64,000 bases of DNA from assembly GCA_022820665.1 (NCBI GenBank), contig JAJEFB010000044.1, positions 59,705 through 123,704 on the forward strand, in the 5' to 3' direction. Source of the DNA: Anaerolineae bacterium. GTDB taxonomy: Bacteria > Chloroflexota > Anaerolineae > Aggregatilineales > Phototrophicaceae. The translations under genes were made by a program, and so were the position numbers. How positions within the stretch are numbered: the first letter of the stretch is position 1; every line of letters begins with the position of its first letter. The notes below the pieces were generated by a model, which did no database searches, was not told where the DNA came from, and worked only from the letters and a program-made list of their open reading frames with translations. Below are positions 63,340 through 64,000 of this stretch, piece by piece.

Positions 63340-63862
63340 TCCACTTATAGTATGTGGGTATACTGAACTCCTCTCCGCCCCTCGCATGATGGACTCCATC
63401 TGGTCTTTCGTGTCGAGCGGGCGGACGTTGTGCCTCCCGGCGAACTCCGCGATGTACCAATTCAGGTGCTTGGGACTCATCTGGTGGTAAACGCCATGAA
63501 AGCCTCGTTTCATCATCGACCAGAATGACCCCATGCCGTTTGTGTGCGCCTGCGCGTCCACGTACTCCCCGACGCTGTGTCTTAGCTTTGTGTGAAGGCG
63601 CGGGATACCGTGATAGGCGGCATGGTCGTCGGTGTAAACGAGAGTGCTGTAGGTTGTGCGATCCAGCACAAAGCCCTGGAGCGTTGGTCGGTCGGTGGCT
63701 GGGGTGATCTACGCCTGAACGCGGTTGCTGCTCCGCTCTTTCATCCCGACCACGGCAGTCTTTCCTGCAGTGCCGACGCCCTGTGATGCCCAGATCGCGG
63801 TGGAGCTTCATGCTGGAAATGCCCTTGAGGTTGGTGGCGACGAGGAAGATGGCAATCGCCAA
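63340..63862 (-). mobile_element. IS1595-family (ISXO2-like) transposase remnant
   Basis: The pieces VYTDDHAAYHGIPRLHTKL and HTNGMGSFWSMMKRGFHGVY come from the DDE domain of ISXO2-type IS1595 transposases, and MAIAIFLVATNLKGISSMKL from their N-terminus. They are in different frames on the minus strand, so it is frameshifted and inactive. It borders the AAA ATPase fragment. Confidence 0.75.
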
Positions 63863-63863
63863 T

Positions 63864-64000
63864 ATCCCCTTCAGTTAAAACCGGCTTTATGCTGCGAATC
63901 CAATCTTGGCAGCGCTGTTGTACCTGTTGCGGGTCTAATAGTTGGAATACGCGAGCAAAAGTATCGTGCGAAGGAATGCCGTTGGGCAACTCTAAAAATC
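63864..64000 (-). mobile_element. ISAs1-family transposase fragment, runs off the window
   Basis: LELPNGIPSHDTFARVFQLL then DPQQVQQRCQDWIRSIKPVL is the N-terminal region of ISAs1 (H-repeat-type) transposases. It breaks at about 63864 where IS1595 sequence starts, so it is either truncated by it or extends only to the right. Confidence 0.7.

Overview
The window (64 kb) looks like a piece of a bacterial chromosome, most probably from a Chloroflexota (Anaerolineae-like) member. This is an inference from gene content: a one-domain-size EF-Ts in an rpsB-tsf-pyrH block, an XPB-N-like/zinc-ribbon pair, many ABC and MDR-type genes, ATG/GTG/TTG starts with modest Shine-Dalgarno sites, and moderately high GC. 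There is no rRNA, no tRNA that I could recognise and no CRISPR array.

Region 1 (1-41 kb) is mostly core or housekeeping sequence. A B12 operon on the minus strand (substrate-binding protein, permease, ATPase, CobO) is preceded by a cobalamin riboswitch that ends in an intrinsic terminator. Then come an oxidoreductase pair, FtsK, a quinone reductase, an M42 peptidase, a P450, a ribulokinase, an ammonium transporter, a dtd cluster, a TPR protein, a glycosyltransferase, and pyrH-[MerB-like gene]-tsf-rpsB. These are followed by hisC, GNAT, an esterase-fold protein, rsmI, an XPB-N-like protein, phzF, an M24 peptidase, a GH5-like protein, a thioesterase, a WD40 protein, a DinB protein, xpt and a second Gfo/Idh/MocA oxidoreductase. 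A dispersed intergenic repeat of about 85-95 bp occurs at least four times here.

The most striking item is the MerB-like gene at 22913-23584. Its reading frame is interrupted by one in-frame TGA exactly where organomercurial lyase has its second catalytic cysteine. Coding similarity continues after the TGA to a normal TAG stop. The TGA is followed at the right distance by a small hairpin with a bulged U and a GU-containing loop, as in bacterial SECIS elements. It is a strong selenoprotein candidate.

Region 2 (41-50 kb) is a disaccharide utilisation cluster: beta-phosphoglucomutase, a LacI-type regulator, a YesL-like membrane protein, two ABC permeases, a sugar-binding protein and a GH65 phosphorylase. 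A perfect 16-bp palindrome lies upstream of the phosphorylase. The logic is uptake, phosphorolysis to beta-glucose-1-phosphate, and conversion to glucose-6-phosphate.

Region 3 (50-64 kb) is an accessory, defence-island-like segment. A small ORF, an apparently frameshifted 1265-aa protein with Ig-like repeats and a 1623-aa DEAH helicase with a DUF1998 C-terminus form one operon, resembling in layout a two-gene Druantia type III system (DruH/DruE). Toxin-antitoxin-like pairs follow (DUF5615/DUF433, Phd/VapC with a broken VapC), then a decayed gene, a GIY-YIG-like protein, a truncated AAA ATPase, and IS1595- and ISAs1-type transposase fragments at the right edge.
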